From assembly GCA_946539945.1 (NCBI GenBank), contig CAMNHX010000135.1, positions 1 to 5,339 on the forward strand: a DNA stretch of 5,339 bases, written 5' to 3'. The notes under the pieces were generated by a model, which was not told where the DNA came from, ran no database searches, and worked only from the letters and a program-made list of their open reading frames with translations. The stretch's first letter is position 1; each line of letters begins with the position of its first letter. This document shows positions 5,089 to 5,339 of the stretch, piece after piece. Both the position numbers and the translations under genes were made by a program. The DNA comes from an uncultured Desulfobulbus sp. (GTDB lineage Bacteria; Desulfobacterota; Desulfobulbia; Desulfobulbales; Desulfobulbaceae).

Positions 5089-5339
5089 ATGCTGCTTGCC
5101 ACCTTTTACCAGGGCCTTGAACTGCACCGGGAAGACAAGATGCTCTATGCCCGTTTCCTCAAGCCCCACACGGTGCTGTCAACCTGCCGTGTTGCAGGCG
5201 GTCTGCGGGAAGACCTGGGCTATCTCTACAATCATCAGAGTTGCGAGGCAGCGGGCAATCACTGCGGCCATGCAGCCCTGGCCATGCGCGATCCCCTGGC
5301 CTATCGCGAGAGCATTGCCAGCCGCTGCACGCTGCCAGC
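5089..5339 (+). CDS. cbiZ: CbiZ-like adenosylcobinamide amidohydrolase, N-terminal part (partial)
   Basis: The frame runs open off the right edge; 83 full codons are visible from ATG 5089. CbiZ hydrolyses the amide bond joining the aminopropanol/nucleotide arm to the corrin ring, giving adenosylcobyric acid, so imported corrinoids can be rebuilt with the cell's own lower ligand. The visible part carries the family-type core: VLSTCRVAGGL (29-39), matching the LST-x(n)-GG(L/F) signature, then YNHQSCE (47-53), matching an Asn-x-Gln pattern. Cys33, Cys52, Cys59 and Cys80 make it Cys-rich for so short a stretch; His49, His58 and His61 are near. The next in-frame upstream ATG (5044) would add 15 residues beginning MEERIDPEIRN. 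It follows chlI after 28 bases with no terminator, so it is probably in the same operon. The family call rests on one signature block recalled from memory; the C-terminal half is missing. Confidence 0.72.
   Translation, partial: MLLATFYQGLELHREDKMLYARFLKPHTVLSTCRVAGGLREDLGYLYNHQSCEAAGNHCGHAALAMRDPLAYRESIASRCTLP

Overview
The window is one gene-dense stretch with every gene on the + strand. It is GC-rich (about 60% by eye, not computed). It looks like part of a corrinoid (vitamin B12) operon from a Gram-negative anaerobe. The TonB-dependent outer-membrane receptor shows a double-membraned cell. A CobN-type chelatase tail, two BchI/BchD-type AAA+ subunits and a CbiZ-type corrinoid amidohydrolase together suggest a Desulfovibrio-like sulfate reducer (Desulfobacterota) or similar. 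That assignment is inference from gene content and style; there is no marker gene here.

Layout: (1) bases 3-128 are the last 41 codons of a CobN-like large chelatase subunit. (2) Bases 128-1828 encode a short TonB-dependent receptor with signal peptide, plug and barrel. Its ATG overlaps the upstream stop by one base. (3) Bases 1834-3987 encode a ChlD/BchD/CobT-like protein with an intact AAA+ ATPase domain, a Pro/acidic linker and a C-terminal VWA domain with a complete MIDAS. A palindrome-rich, REP-like element (about 2100-2199) lies in frame inside its AAA+ domain. (4) Bases 3984-5060 encode a separate ChlI/BchI/CobS-like AAA+ subunit, joined by an ATGA overlap. (5) From about 5089 to the window end runs the 5' part of a cbiZ-like gene, preceded by a strong ribosome-binding site. 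No non-coding stretch longer than about 30 bases exists, and I see no internal promoter or rho-independent terminator, so these genes are probably co-transcribed from a promoter upstream of the window.

How they may work together: CobN, ChlI and ChlD would form a three-part ATP-dependent chelatase of the CobNST/BchHID class. In this context the metal is most likely cobalt and the substrate a corrin-type ring. The receptor would bring a corrinoid (or related metallated tetrapyrrole) across the outer membrane. CbiZ would remove the lower-ligand side chain of imported adenosylcorrinoids so they can be rebuilt. Placing an uptake receptor and a remodelling enzyme with a chelatase raises the question whether this chelatase serves de novo synthesis, salvage, or even metal removal.

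Most unusual points: the REP-like element translated inside a conserved ATPase; a 58-base perfectly identical tract shared by the two AAA+ paralogues, suggesting gene conversion; a D subunit that keeps all ATPase motifs although a separate I subunit is encoded next to it; and a receptor with no recognisable TonB box.
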